64,000 nucleotides of DNA from Hypholoma sublateritium FD-334 SS-4 (GCA_000827495.1 KN817642.1:43566-107565), one strand, 5' to 3'; positions 35,937 through 49,038 are shown, counted from the stretch's first letter. The notes: generated from the sequence alone by a model not told the origin. Made by a program: numbers and translations.

Positions 35937-38554
35937 TCAAAATATGAATTGAAGATTGATGTCCTGCAGTTGGAAGAACAGCTCGGCAAGAGTATAAAAA
36001 GAGCGGAACATGACGCACAATCTTGTGGGATGATCCCAGCTGCGGCTTCTGGCTGTATCTTGGATTCAGTATCTTCCTGTCAAAGACGTTTGATATTAGC
36101 CAATAATGCGTTAGATTTACAGCGTCGAATTCCCAACCTCAGACTGCTGAGGAATTCTTGATAAGTCTGTTCCGGTCTATTTTCTATCATTTTCATTCCA
36201 CAAATTAGTATATGCTGGCGATTAGATATTTTATAGGACACAGACTCCAAGCAGTAATAAACGCCTAGACATATCGTTCGAAGTTTAGCTCGAAAATTTC
36301 GAGGAATTAGAACGCGATGAGAGACGCACATAACTCATGGCACCGACAGGCATTCCTTCCTGAAAGGTATCGGCGCTCGTCTGATCGTCCAAGCAACCTG
36401 ACCATGATATCTGCGCACGGCCCACTATGAGTGACCGACTCTAATCCAAGAATACATCATTGACTCACAACATCGGCGGCGGTAGCCTTCTTCTCCCAGT
36501 GGTTGGCGCTGATATGCATTCCTTTCAGTCTTCCGTGGGATGAGTACTGAGAAAATACTATGTTAGAAAAGGTGCTGCGTATTTTTCCAGTCAGAACCCA
36601 CCACATAAGGAAGGTCTAATTAAATTGGTCGTTGGTCATTTCATGGTCAGGAGGAGAACGTGCACACGCCACATACCGAGGACGGTTCCGGAGTGACACG
36701 CCTTCGGGAAATTCTATGAGGGATTCCAAAGCAAATATAATGAATGAGTCTTACATCAAATAGGGCCTTAGTAGATTATTTCCGCTCGTCAGTTATGTGG
36801 CGGGAGAAGTAGAGACTCAGAGTATCTCACCGTCAATCGGCATCCTTGAGGTAAGCGTTTGACCTACAGGCCGAACTATCGTTCCCAAGTACCAACATAA
36901 AGAAGAGGGGCATACCATAATATCATGTAATTCCTAGTATGGTGTTAGTAAATTGGTCGTCGAAGTTAACCAAAGAAAGCTCACATCATCGACGATGTGA
37001 CCTGTAGTTTTGAAATCCATAGGGTAGATCACTGAGAGACGCCAAAAAAGTATGAGTCATGCAGAACTCGAAAGACAGAGCGTCGTGTTAGGTCAGATGC
37101 ACCGAAGTCAGAGGACTCCGAATCACCGACCTGCGCTTTTTACGAGAAAGATTAATACCACACACCTTCATCGAATCCGTCTATTTCATCCCCATCCCGA
37201 TCGCGTGTCTGGCCACCGTGTCCGGAATCTGCGGAGAAGGAATGCATGAGACAGGAGAGATTATGCAGGACCAATATAGCGATGGTATGATTCAAATATG
37301 GTGTGCTTTGGGCGTCCGCCGCTCACCGACACCCATTGTATGCGTGATTCCCAGAATCTCGCGACACAGTCCGAAAGACCTACAAGCGAGACAACAGTGG
37401 GAGAAATGAGAACTCACAGTGGAAGAAGAGCGCGTCATTCTGCCTCGCATCTTTCACCAACCAACGCATGGCCTTGAGCATGTTACTTCTCGTCGGCAGA
37501 AACTGGGGATCAGTCGCGTCATCGGTAAGGAGGTAAATGTCGCGGGATCGATATCCACCGTGGTCTATGAACGAGCGCGTTAGGTGCAGACTCTATTCAT
37601 GCCATTTAAAACAAAACGCACCAATTAAGAAGCGCCGAACGTGCTTTGCATCGTTAATACATCCCCGCAGCTCGTGTTGTTGTCCTAGGTAGTTTACCCC
37701 AATCTGCATGGCAGACGTCAGTCGCACTACTGTTGCACGCACAGAGAGATACTCACACAGACCGCTTTGCGTCTTCCCGAGCACGTCGAGTAGCGAAAGT
37801 CAGGATTCCTCGGGTCCTGTACATAGCCGTGCGTGTGTCCGGTATGCGCCGCGTCGTTGGTTTGGACATATGTATGTCCCGCGGGGAGCGTCGGCTGTGA
37901 GGTTGTGCGCCGCCGTGGCGTCTTTGTCAATAACGCTTTCTGGCTGAACTGCGAAGCAAGCGCGTCGACGGCCCCCGTTGGGATGAGCGCTGGGCGAGAG
38001 TGCGAACTGGGCACCCGTTGCCGGGGCTGCAGTTGCTGAGGCTGCAGTAGCGGAGGCCCAGAGGGAACGTACCCAGAACCATAAGAGTACGAAGATGTTG
38101 GAGTGATCGCGTTTGGGCTAGGCATATTGTACGAGGTCGACGAAGACGGTACTTCGGAGTGCTTATGGTGCGAATGGTGATGCCTGTGTTTATCCTTGGA
38201 ATGGTGTTTCGAGTGGTGGATGACGTGGATGACTTGCTGAGCGGGATACTGACTGCTTTGGTTAGAAATTCCTGACGGTACTACCGCTGGGTAATCGCTC
38301 GGCCTGAGCAGTAATGGTCAACATATGAAATATGAGGCAGATAAAGTCAATCACGTCCTGGAAATGTCATTTTAGTAAACATTTAACCAGCAAAAGGTAT
38401 ATAGTTACAAGAACTGCCCATAAGATGGGGTTGGAGGATAGAAAGGACTTTCAGCACTAGGAGTCCCATAGCTGTAGCCATTCGGGTCTGGGTTATAGTA
38501 TGACGGTGCTGAATTTGCTTGCCTGTATGAGACGATGTAATCAGCAGAAGGCAT
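35937..38554 (-). CDS. Type I metacaspase
   Basis: A caspase-fold Cys protease cleaving after Arg/Lys; in fungi linked to stress, ageing and protein quality control. The N-terminal prodomain (MPSADYIVSYRQANSAPSYY..., from ATG 38554) is rich in Pro, Tyr, Ser, Gln and His, including a His-rich stretch at about 38150-38230. The catalytic core starts after the prodomain: IGVNYLGQQHELRGCINDA, then DIYLLTDDA. Next is the catalytic His block SGHGGQTRDRDGDEIDGFDE (about 37180-37240) and the catalytic Cys block LFDACHSG, split by an intron around 36700-36770. The tail needs three introns and ends SSHKIDINLQFIF, with the stop at 35937-35939. Around ten exons. No LSD1-type zinc finger is seen. It is probably complete and active. 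Confidence 0.9.
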
Positions 38555-40993
38555 AATGTAGCACACTGGGGACTCACGCAACAGGAAAACTGTATAGATA
38601 CAATGTTCAAGTATCAGAGACAATACTTTCAGTGGATAATCTACACGCACGCAGGACTCGGAGACCTTAGAGGCGGGTGCGGCGATCTACTTCTATCTCT
38701 TTGTTTCGTTTCGCGACCGCGGAGATTCCACATCATGTTGGTTGACGAAGTGTCGTTCGAGGAAGAATATAATGAGAAGGTAATTGTAGGGGTAACGATG
38801 TAGATCCGGTTCAGGAGCCACGGTATGGGTGAGAGCTGTTAAAGGGATGCTTGAGTCAGGCTCCCCGCCCTGGTCGGTGAGAGTGCCGCGTAGATCCCTT
38901 GGCGGCCTTTTTTGGGGTTTCGACTCCCGTGATTGATGCATACGATCATACACGGATGTGGCGATGCCTTGTTCGGCCCAAACAGCGCTGGTATCCAAAA
39001 TTTTGGTGATAATCGAAGTCCTCTTTACGAAAGAGCTTTGTTCAACATAAAGGCTCTACAGACATAGAAAGAAACCATGCCTTACGCACCGTTCGCAGTG
39101 CCATGTTGCCTGAGTCAAATAACACTTCACACAGTCCCAACTCTAAGTATTCTGCCTTTTCCTCTCACAGTACCACGTTGCATGCCTTTGAGAGCCGTTA
39201 GACTGAGAATACTGTATGTGTATTGGGGACCCACACTGCGCCCGTAGCTTTCAAAGGTGTGCTTCGCATTCAGTAACAGCCTACAGCCTCGAGCCTGTCT
39301 ATATCTATGTCAAACGGTATCTTTGCGGTATCTTGACTCTAGTCCGATGTTGATGTTGAGTACCGGGACTGAGATTGAATTTGAGGATCAGAGGCATTTT
39401 GGGCAGGATTGGATAGGAATTGCATGGCTTAACAATTGAGCTCGAGCTTGAAGTTGGAAACGACTGAGGCTACGACTCGTGTTCAAGATGTGTTGAAGAT
39501 TTCTACGCGATCGGCGTCGGGCGAACCCAGGACTCTCTGAATACACGTGACACTTGCAATCGGTGCCTCTCATCAATCAGTCATGTCATAGCAGCTGTGC
39601 AAGCGCAGTACAGGCGCTGTAACAAAGCCAATTGCGTTTTCTTACCTTGCTGATGGTGTTACAATGAACTTTTTCCTGAGCGCTGCCTGGAAGCGATGAA
39701 ATCTAGACCTGAGATCTGAACGTGTGGAAGTAAGTAAGTAAACGTCGGGAACATTCTATTTTAGTCTCTAATTCGCTATCTTCTCCTTGTCTTCTCCTTC
39801 TGAGTCCTCCCTCTGCGGACAGGAAGTATAAGATCCATGACTTTTTTAGAACATACGACATATTATGATATGTATCGAGGTTAAAACTACAAGTACTAGG
39901 CGACGAAAAATAAAATAATACATGAATATAATGTACCATACACCTCAGGCTATTGCGCGTTTTATCGGCGTTTTCTTTCTTACGGATTCTTGCGGCTTTG
40001 TCGCGGAGCAACTCTATAAATAGGTGTACGGTTTTGTACCCACGTCATATGAGGTACTATGCATGTAACCCGACGTTTCCAGTTTCGCTGATATAGGGAC
40101 CTTCTTCAGTGAACCGTCCTTATCAGCAAAGACATTTCGTTGAATACTAGATGCAGGTCACAAGTCGTCAATCTCCAGTATAGCTTTGCGATCATATTCA
40201 TGGACACAACCAGGTAGGTTATAAACAGCTTCAAAACTTTCGCGATACGAATGAAACAATCAATACTGCTGTGAACGCTGCGAGTGAGAGGCAGCTCTTC
40301 GGCCGGATATTGCTGTATTTCCGTTCCTGGATCAATGTGCATCTTCAACGAGAAGGTTGCAAGAAGGCACGATTTCTACAGGGCTTCAGAAGTCTACGAT
40401 TAGAATTATATGCGACACTGCATTGAAAGATTGAATTGATAACATTTATTATCACAACAGTGGGATTTGGGGTACTACCGTGTTTCACTCCTGCCAGCAA
40501 TGAGCAATCCAGATTCTATCATTAGTATCATCACTCCCCGCACATTACCCATCTTGATCGCAACGTTAACAATCGTAGGTTATAAGTGGCTCGTATGCGT
40601 CAAGTAGCAAATGGTGGATATATAATATCGTTACTTTGCTGTATTACCTTGAGATGGTTATATGGAAGGAAGATAACTTGGTTCTATCAGCTGGTACCCT
40701 GCTAGTTTCCATAAAGTACCGACTAGCCGTCTAGCCGGTATAGCAACCAGGCTCGAGCGGACGATCTTTTAAAAGACCATGCCCTTCTTGATCGCACTGC
40801 CACACCGCTGATGCTTTATAGTTTGGGTGGCTTCAGGGTGGCTTATCTTTCTGGCATAAATAGATTTATCCGCATATGGCGGACATTTTTGAATGTTTGT
40901 CCTCCGTGCTGCTCACTATATGAACGGCCATTGACTCATCCCGCCTTGAGCATACAGCCCCATTCCTTGTATCACAGCAGCAGAAAACGCAGT
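38555..40993. other. Gene-poor 2.4 kb
   Basis: Divergent region between the metacaspase and the DUF6533 gene. Frames at 38693-38998 (minus) and 39703-40011 (minus) have no recognisable domain. AT-rich, with nothing repeated that I can see. Confidence 0.5.
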
Positions 40994-42868
40994 ATGTCTG
41001 GTCCATCTCCAGCTTTTCAATTGTAGGTCTCAGTGCCACAACTGATCCACGACCAGACTGACCAGAATCTGTTATCTTAGCGCCTTTGTCTGCTGTAGCA
41101 TTGCTGCAACCAGTGAGTATGCACTAAATTGATCTGCCTATGCAGCTCGCAAAAAAGATACTTGACTCATGTCAATCGTCAATCCAGGTCTTCTTGCGTG
41201 GGACCATATCATCACACTTCATGCGGAAATATCGAAGATGTGGCCGAAGAAGCTTTCGGCACCAACCGTGCTATATTTTTTGCTGCGATACGGAACTCTC
41301 TTGGAGAAGGTAGCTGTAATGCTGCTGGCCTCGTGGTATATGACACCTCATGTGCGCCTTAATCCCATTCATAGCTTTCTGCGGAGTCCAGATTCTGATG
41401 TACTTTTTCTTTAGGGGTATTGCATTTATTCTCAATCTCAGCCGCCTCTAAAGAATACCTACTTTTGCGTAGCTGTAATGTCGCCGTTCGCTTCCAAATT
41501 TTTCCGATGGTCCTCAGGACCTTCGCGTTCAACAGTAAGTGATCTATTTTTATAATCATAAGCGCCACTCACCCGGAGACAGTGTTCTCGGCTATCCGAG
41601 TGTATGCCCTGATGGGAAATAAATTTCCACTGGCCATCTTTGTGTTACTTCTCTGTTTGCCATCGTTGATAACCCCGGCAGTGAGCATCCAGCCGTCATG
41701 ATCACCGAATTTTATCTTACAGTCCTTGATTCTGTTTAGTACGTCTACGCTCATGACTGGTCCCCAGGCGTCAACGTGTATGGCTGCCAGCTGAATTACC
41801 TAGCGTCTCCGACTGTGCATGATCGCAGTGTAAGTAGCTTCACGGTATTATTAGTTTTACTCTCATTAACAAGATCGCTGCAGACGTATAATTACTTCCT
41901 CACAACTGGAGGCGTCTAGTTAAACATCAATTCATGACAGTCCGGATATCTGGAATACTGGCAGACCTCTTAGCAGAGATCATCGTCATTGCCGTGACTG
42001 TCAGAAAAACTCTCCACATTAGGAATAACCTTCCTACTGATGGTACGAGCAAGTTGCCCAGTGTTTCTGGGCTACTTTTGCGAGATGGTGAGCCATCAAT
42101 TGTTACAGTATTTGTAGCTGCTTATCTTTGGCTTATCTGACCAAATGTTCGACAGGAACGCTGTATTTCGTGTGAGCATAATCAAACAGAAGGTTGTCAG
42201 CTTCATCTGACATCGAGATCAGGGCTCTGTTGTTGCTCTCTATTGGAGACATGCTTGTCCTTATTGTGAGTAAACAAGTCATCCTTACGCATGTCAATGA
42301 ACTCATTTTGTCCAAGTTCGATCATGTGGTAGGTTTGAGTAACATACTCGCTAAGTACGAGCGACTGTAACCCTATCTTTATTTAGCCCGAAGCTGTTGT
42401 AGGATACACCTATTGGGTTGTGCCATACTACACTCCAGTGTATGATTTTTAATTCACTGTATGTACGATCTTCTCACCCTCTGATATAGCTTCCGCACCA
42501 TCGTAATTTGCCGCTTTCTTCTGACTCTCCGCTCGATATACCAAGGCGACGACGAGGACGACTACGAAAAGTCGCAAATTGGCACCCTTCGATTTGGTTC
42601 AAGAGTTGTGGGTAATATGGGCGCTTCAATCGATGCTAGCCCCATACGGTTTGCGGACGGAAGCTCTGGAAACGACGACGACTACGATGACGACGAAATT
42701 ATGTTTGCGAGGGACCCACTTGCAGCAGGACTACTCGAGTCGGCGGTGGCGTCCGGAAGTGGTACAAAAAATGGTGATGAAAACGATCAAGACTATGTAA
42801 CAGGGAGCTCCATAAATTCTGGAGAGGTATCCACCGAGGAATCTTTGCCCGGAGGCAGTCGTGCGTAA
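40994..42868 (+). CDS. DUF6533-type multi-pass membrane protein
   Basis: A member of the large Agaricomycete family with an N-terminal DUF6533 domain and about seven membrane segments; biochemical role unknown. Exon 1 is MSGPSPAFQ. The domain is seen as LLAWDHIITLHAEISKMWPK followed by LSAPTVLYFLLRYGTLLEK (family form: xLLVYDYLLTLxxEIxxxW...RY). Later exons give FSAIRVYALMGNKFPLAIFV, GCQLNYLAS, ADLLAEIIVIAVTVRKTLHI, GLLLRDGTLYFV and FRTIVICRFLLTLRSIYQ. The C-terminal tail is strongly acidic (GNDDDYDDDEIMFARDP) and ends LPGGSRA with TAA at 42866-42868. Some exon joins around 41360-41530 and 42150-42450 are uncertain. Confidence 0.78.
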
Positions 42869-43645
42869 GCCTTCTCAACGATGATACATATATTGCTCTG
42901 GTTACCGGCGCGGACGATGAGTATTACAGTTAGTGTACATCTACATATTTATAATTTCTCCTGGGGTCTTAATTTATATGTATATGATCTTGAATATATT
43001 GTTTTAATGAGCAGAAATAATTGCACACATCATGCGGCTGGTACTCCCCTTATTACCGAGATACACTGCGAACATTCTTTAACGTCTGGCTCTATTGCCC
43101 ACCAGTGTAATGTTTCTTGCTTGTTCGTTTCACAGACGACTGTGTGAATCCGACGCAGGATAAACAACCCTGGGTCACGCTGGGCGCCTATTTGAATACT
43201 CGGTACTGATGCCGAAATTTTGCTCCATTCGAGTGCAGAACATCAAGGATATCAGATGTGCACTCTGATCTTTTCCTCGAGAAGTCACTAACAGGAGATA
43301 GCCTAATTTTCACATTCGCAGAAATGAGGGCTGTTTTTTCGACTCAACGGTGACGAATCACAATATTGTTGACAATGTCAGTCGGTTGATGCAATTGATA
43401 GTAGCCGACTGGCCAGATAAGAAACAAGAGTCGCAGGCTTCTGCTTGATTGTTATGGCCAATCGCGTTTGGATCGAACAAGCTTAACGTTGAAAGCATCA
43501 ACATATTTCACCAAAAAAGTCAATTTGACAAAATGGCTTTTTAGTTAGATCACAATCGAAAAAATCGTATCCATTAGTCATGTAGACATACTCTTTGTCA
43601 CTGCTATCAGTTAATGATCGACTACGCCTCCTGCTGCGTATTGGT
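42869..43645. other. Convergent intergenic region, 0.8 kb
   Basis: 3' flanks of the DUF6533 gene (plus) and the large F-box gene (minus). No additional gene seen. Confidence 0.5.
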
Positions 43646-46279
43646 TCAAATCGGGGAGCGAGGAAGAATGTCCCCAACGGAGAAATCCACGGCGTAGACA
43701 GTGGACATCTCAGACCTCTCAAAAACTGATACAACAAACCACCGTCAATAAACCTCCCTTCAGTGATGTGAGAAAGTACAGTACGTACCCATCTCGTTAT
43801 GTACAAGCATGTCACCATTTGGAAGCACTGTATTTGCAGTCTTCCGTTAGCCCATATCCCTGAGAGACATGCAGAGGTAGCCCACGCACCCTGGTACTGG
43901 TCCTCCGTATTGTGCTCGTACAATTCCAACCCCAGCTCGTACTCGCGCTCCCACTCCAGCCACGGCTGCATTCGCAGCGCGTGGGCCTGCTGCTCCGCGT
44001 CCACGTCCTTCTCGTGCCCCGCGGGCGGGAGCGCAGGCGGGGGAGATATGGAGGGGTTCCAGTTCAGATACAACCCGGTGTCGGACATCATGAGGCAGCT
44101 GACGGCGGCCAGCGCCGCAGGGAGTGCGAAGTACGGCAGGCGTGCGACGCGCAAGCGCGGGATGTTCGCTTGAGCGCGACCATGTTCCACGCGGGAGCCG
44201 TGCGGCGGGGGCGGGAGGTCTGGGGTGACGATGTAGACTGCATTTGACTGCCGGTTTTAAGAATGCGGTGAACTGGTCAGCGATTATCACCTGAGTGGAG
44301 GAGAGGGCGTACTGTGACAACACCTATTCTGCCGTTCTCGTACGCTAGATAGATGCTGAGCGACGATAGCGGAGGGCCGAGCTGAATATCGAGCGTATGG
44401 TTGTAGATTATTCGATCCTTTTCTCGCGTTAGGTGCCGGCCCGCTTCGTAGAGTTCTTCTGGTGATAGATTACGCTGAACTTGTTCCGGGGAGAGTAAAG
44501 AGGCGTTCGGCGTGGTCGGTGTGGGCTTAGACGACACCGAGACAGATGGTAGTTGTCGTGAATTAGCGGCCAACCTAGAGATGATGTCTGCGCGCGGAGT
44601 TGATGCGAGGTCGGAGATTGTATTGCAGAGGGCCTCAAAGTAGTGAAAGACAATGATCCGTGACCCGCTCAGCAAGGCTACTAGATGTTTCCCGTCGCTA
44701 GATATATGAGCTATGCACCCATTTGTTCAGTCCATATTTATAGAGACCTGGGAACGTACTCACCCGCAACGTATTGGTCAACCAGCAGTTTTCGCCCGCG
44801 CTGATATCCCTCATACGTGAGCTCGAGCGGCATGCGCACCACCTCCCTCCCCTCCCTCATGGCATGCGTATAGTCATCTGCGACTCCTTTTCCTTTTCCC
44901 TTCCCTTTGAAGCCCCCCTCCTCCGCCCACTTTTGACTCCGCACTTCCCATTTGACTGCACCATAGCGAAGCATAGTCGAGGGTAGGTCGAGGACGGGCT
45001 TCCCCGTCCCTCGCGAGAACACGCGCAGCAGATATCGCCCAACGATCACGACATGTCGTTCTGAGAGCTCGACGTAGTGGACAACCCCAAGAAACTCTGG
45101 AAGAAAGTCCAGATCACCTTCTTCTTCGTCTTCCAGGTCGGCATCGGGTATCCAGTCAAATTGGTCGGGAGGATGCTGTGTGTCATTGCCGGCTGCAGCT
45201 GGCTCGAACCCAGGGTCTGAGTGATGCGAAGCGTGGCTGGTTCCGGCTGACTCGCCCTCTGGCATGCCATGGTGGTCTGGCGTAGAGGCAGGAGGGGCAG
45301 GGGCGTCACTTTCTTGCCCTTCTCCAAAAGGTAGCACATCCTGTATTCCGTCCAATGTCTGCACCATTTCGCCTGTACGAATGTCCCAGAGAAACGCACT
45401 TTCCAGATTGGCGACCAGAAGAGTAGGGTACACGAAGCGGTACGCCCGCGTATGTCCTGGCATCTGGAACAGGGCGTAAGGAGTGAATTGGGCCCGTGCA
45501 CACAAAGTGCTGGTTCTTTCACCCATTTTAATCTGTCGTGCATCGGGGAAGGAGGTGACAAGAGTAGAAGGCTCGACATTATCTTCTGTGCGCCGCCAGA
45601 CTTCCTTGTTTCCGTCATCGCGGTCGAAGATCACGAACCCCTCTCCATATTCGAGATGAGCATAGCTGCGAACATACCACTGCTGCGCGTCAGCTAAATC
45701 GACTATGTGGCAGGGAGAAGCTTACCATAGGCAGTTCCCATAACACTTCGTCGCTCTCCAGATCGCGCACTACCAGACCACCGACGCCACTCGTGGTCAT
45801 CACCAGGCCGACTTTTTCGTCGACTTTGATTCGGTGTGCACGGAGATACGGTGTACGGTTAGGAGAGAGTGGTGCGTTCATGGTGCGAGGAGATGTCAGT
45901 ATTTCCGATGGTGCTCGCCCTGCCCACGAACGCTCAATCATCCTTCGTCTGTGACCTGTAGGATTCATCAGACGAGATTCCATGGTCAATGGCTCCACAT
46001 ACAGAAGTCTTTCCAGCCTCCCACCCCATGCATCGCCCTTCTCGAGTAATATGACTTGCGACGCTGTTGCTCTTCTGGGTAATCAAGTTCTTGAAGCGTT
46101 GTACCGGCGAATGCTATCCATCCTTCTCTCCAGGCTGCGTTGCGGTACACGGTGCTCGCGTTGAGCGCTATAAACTCGTGCCATTCGTGGTCTATCCGTT
46201 TGAGCACAGATATGGTCTCCAAAGGGAGGTACGAGAGGATGAATACAATGAGTTCTGTTGGAAGTTCTACAGGAAACAT
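43646..46279 (-). CDS. Large F-box protein with WD40/beta-propeller-like body
   Basis: The F-box is at the N-terminus: MFPVELPTELIVFILSYLPL, then ISVLKRIDHEWHEFIALNAS. It is followed by hydrophobic beta-rich segments that read like a degenerate propeller (VGLVMTTSGVGGLVVRDLES, LLVANLESAFLWDIRTGEMV, HVVIVGRYLLRVFSRGTGKP, HLVALLSGSRIIVFHYFEAL, LSIYLAYENGRIGVVT). A Lys/Gly run (GFKGKGKGKG) and an acidic linker lie between them. The C-terminus is reached through short introns: QYQ|VLPNGDMLVHNEM| then a last exon ending ILPRSPI, with the stop at 43646-43648. About 740 residues. It is probably an SCF substrate adaptor. The propeller is inferred from the strand pattern, not from clear WD repeats. 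Confidence 0.82.
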
Positions 46280-47029
46280 CGGGAAAGGACCGTTGTCAAG
46301 ATGTTGTGTAAGTATGCGTTCCAGTCAAGTTCAGGTTTGAAGCGAGGTCGATGAACCGTGAGAAACAGTGAGATAAGATAAGAGAAACACAGCCACATGC
46401 GCTCACCGCGCGCAGACGCCGTCCTCATGCGTGCCACCACCGCCGCGCAGCATAAAGAGTCGGAAGAACGACGGACCGCGGTCCTGAGCAAGACGCGCCT
46501 CTCTAAATCCTCTAATTCATAGCTTGAGAGCTTGGGCTTGGTGTGGGAGCTCTTGAGTCGCTTGTAAATTACTGACACTGTCTCGCGTTGGCAGATAGAA
46601 ACCTGAGCGCAAGTGGGGTGTATGCGCATGGGCTTATTTGGGAAGATCCCGTTGTTTTCGTCGTGGTAATTAATTTTTTCATGAGAAAATGTAAATGTCG
46701 AAACGTGCTCACGAGCAATAGTTCCCAGCAAGTGGAAGCTATATCTGAAAATGCAGGCGGTCACTTCGCTAGTGATTACTTGAAGGGGGAATACGATCCA
46801 GCAACAAACGCTCGAGATTAAAGTATATGTGGGTATGCTCGGCTCTGATGGCGATGTGAGAGAGCATGCCACGACCTTAGGAAAATATTATGGAGCTATG
46901 GGGCGATTTCATCAATGGAACAGTTCCACGAATATATAAAGACAGCGTATTTCCTATAACGACCCATCGCCCCACCAAGTCTATCGATCCACAACTAACA
47001 CCTAACACAAAACTAACGCCTAATACGAA
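46280..47029. other. Divergent promoter region, 0.75 kb
   Basis: Separates the minus-strand F-box gene from the plus-strand secreted-peptide gene. The open minus-strand frame 46267-46872 is not supported as a gene. A TATA box at 46931-46940 belongs to the peptide gene. Confidence 0.5.
46931..46940 (+). promoter_or_regulatory. TATA box of the small secreted-peptide gene
   Basis: AATATATAAA, about 90 bases upstream of the ATG at 47030. Downstream lies an AC-rich leader (46981-47029) with repeated CTAACACC/CTAACGCC words, like the 5' UTRs of highly expressed fungal genes. Confidence 0.5.
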
Positions 47030-47223
47030 ATGAACTTCATTCGAAATATTCTCGCGGCCGTATGCGTTGCGGCTGTCGCTGTTCAGGCTCTCCCAACGAC
47101 CCCCAAGTACGTCTTATGCAATTTATTAACTGTCTACACTCTCTGACGGGGAAAAGTAGTGTTAGATCTCTCAGAGAGTCCAATGGCATTTGGATTCCAC
47201 CAATAATCTTGCGGGAGAACTAG
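47030..47223 (+). CDS. Small secreted peptide, 46 residues
   Basis: Exon 1 encodes MNFIRNILAAVCVAAVAVQA, a near-ideal signal peptide (basic start, hydrophobic core, Ala-X-Ala-type cleavage end), then LPTTP. A 53-base intron (GTACGT ... AGTAG, 47107-47159) follows. Exon 2 gives NVRSLRESNGIWIPPIILRE plus Asn, then TAG at 47221-47223. The mature part would be about 26 residues, without Cys and without a CaaX pheromone motif. A TATA box and AC-rich leader precede it. I do not recognise the family. It could be a secreted signalling peptide or effector-like protein, or the truncated remnant of a longer secreted protein; the signal peptide, intron and promoter all agree in making it real. Confidence 0.55.
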
Positions 47224-48675
47224 AAACCCCGCTTCCAGCCACCTACGAGTTCTCTTCAGAAGGGGAACCATAAAGCTATCTAGAACGTTACACATTTATT
47301 CCCCAGCATCCGGCAATGATATTATTCTCAGTGTGACCATTTTTGATCCATGCCTGAGCTCGCGGAAACGTTTCGCTAAATTCAAGTAAGGTATCCGGTT
47401 CTCGGCGTCGATAAGACAGAACAGGCGTGTCCAAGAAAAATTGATTTGCGACTATGTATGGAGTTTTAAATCGAGACGGTTACGTTCTACCCATTCACGC
47501 TTTCTGGATGTGCTTATAAAATTCTGTGGTCAGCGACATTGCCTGCAAGCAATGTACATATTACCCGCTTGGTTGTACCATCTCATCAAACTCAGCCGTT
47601 TATCTGCACCAAGGGTCAACTAAAGGTGGGACTTTCGTACCATTAGTCCCAGCCTGAGGTAAGTACCACCGTGATTAAGACGGATGTGCATGCGGGTATA
47701 GTATGTAGTTCAAATGGACGTGGTGACTTAAGGCGTACACAGTTTGATAGTCGGCTCTTCACACCGACGCTGCGCATCACCGCCGCATGGAGGAGACGAG
47801 CGCTATGGGCAAGCCGTTATCCCTGTCCCAGCAAGGTGAGACGGATAAAAGCATGAGCTGCACGACCCATGCATCGAAAAAGTAGTACATATTCGCTCCC
47901 ATAGCAAAACTCTCGTCGTGACAACCTCAGATAGAACTCTAATGACGAGAACGGGGCTTCGCTGGTCTACTTACCCCCGGAATGATGCCATGGGTGTAAA
48001 CTACTTTTTCCACGTTATTTATAACGCTGCGCATGTCTCCATTTATCCACAGGCTCTTTGAGCCCCCTTCAATCTAACCGACGCACGACATTAAGCTGTC
48101 GCACAGATACGACAACTCATTAATGCTGTCTGCGCACTTGCCGCCGCCCTCGCGCGATCATCCCACGCTATCACCTAACTCCCTCGCAGACATGTTGCGC
48201 CCGCACTGGCGCAGCGGCACCACTCGCTCTCCCGCGTTGCGCAGCGCCAAAAGCGCCGAATAGTCGCGCGCGGGGGGAGGGGGCGCAGCCGCGCGAGGCG
48301 TTAATGGTATAAGTAGAAAAGACGGGGGAAAATTGGAAAGCGGCGAGTTCGAGGGATGCATTTCGACGACGCCTGTATCAAGGTCCGAGCGCAGAACGCG
48401 CGCGAGTCTGTCTATTATTCTATAGCGCGGGACTTGCGACACACCAGCACACGCGCATGCGCGCCGCGCGCCTGGCGCGTGGGATCTGCCCCGAGCTGGC
48501 CGAGCGCCGATTAGATTAGATTCCGTCCGTATATACATAGACGCAAACATCGTTCCTTGCCCCGTCAGGCCGACCCCAGCAGCTGGGGTCTGGCAAGGCT
48601 CGGAAGCGCGTCGAGCAAGCGCGCGGCCAGGGAAGCACGCGAAGGCGCGAGGCGCCCGGTCGACCCACTTAAATC
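47224..48675. other. Intergenic, 1.45 kb
   Basis: No gene recognised. From about 48130 the base composition shifts to GC-rich, with GCGC-containing words. Long overlapping frames there (48158-48550, 48557-48814) follow from composition. Confidence 0.5.
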
Positions 48676-49038
48676 AAGCACGGCGCTTGTGCCCTGCATG
48701 CATGCACGCACAATTATCGCCTTCCGCGTGGGGTTCACACTCCCCACCGAGGGGGCGAGGCGCCCATGCAGGCATCAGCGAACGCGAAATAGACATACGC
48801 AGGCCCGCGTTTGATTAACTCATTTTGTGCGTCCCGCGGGCCAATTGAAGTTTAAGCACGGCGCTTGGAGCCTGCGGCACAGCTGGTGCATGCGTGCATG
48901 CGCGGTCACCACGTTTTGCGTGGATCCCCACCCAGGGGGGAGGCGCCCATGCATGCAGGGGTATGATGAAACGCAGCGAATGCGAAATAGCCTTACGCAG
49001 ACCCGCGTTTTCATTCACTCATTTGTGCGTCCCGCGGG
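48676..49038. repeat. Degenerate tandem duplication, two units of about 165-185 bp
   Basis: Unit A (48676-48840) and unit B (48854-49038) share the order AAGCACGGCGCTTG, CATGCATG-type runs, a GTGG...CCCCACC block, GAGGCGCCCATGCA, GAAATAG, TACGCAG-CCCGCGTTT and TGTGCGTCCCGCGGG. Start anchors are 178 bases apart and end anchors 198. There is no open frame common to both units. Confidence 0.6.

Noticed and set aside
46267..46872. 201-codon minus-strand frame upstream of the large F-box gene
   Set aside because: It overlaps the F-box start region and the promoter; no domain, and the F-box ATG at 46279 is well supported.
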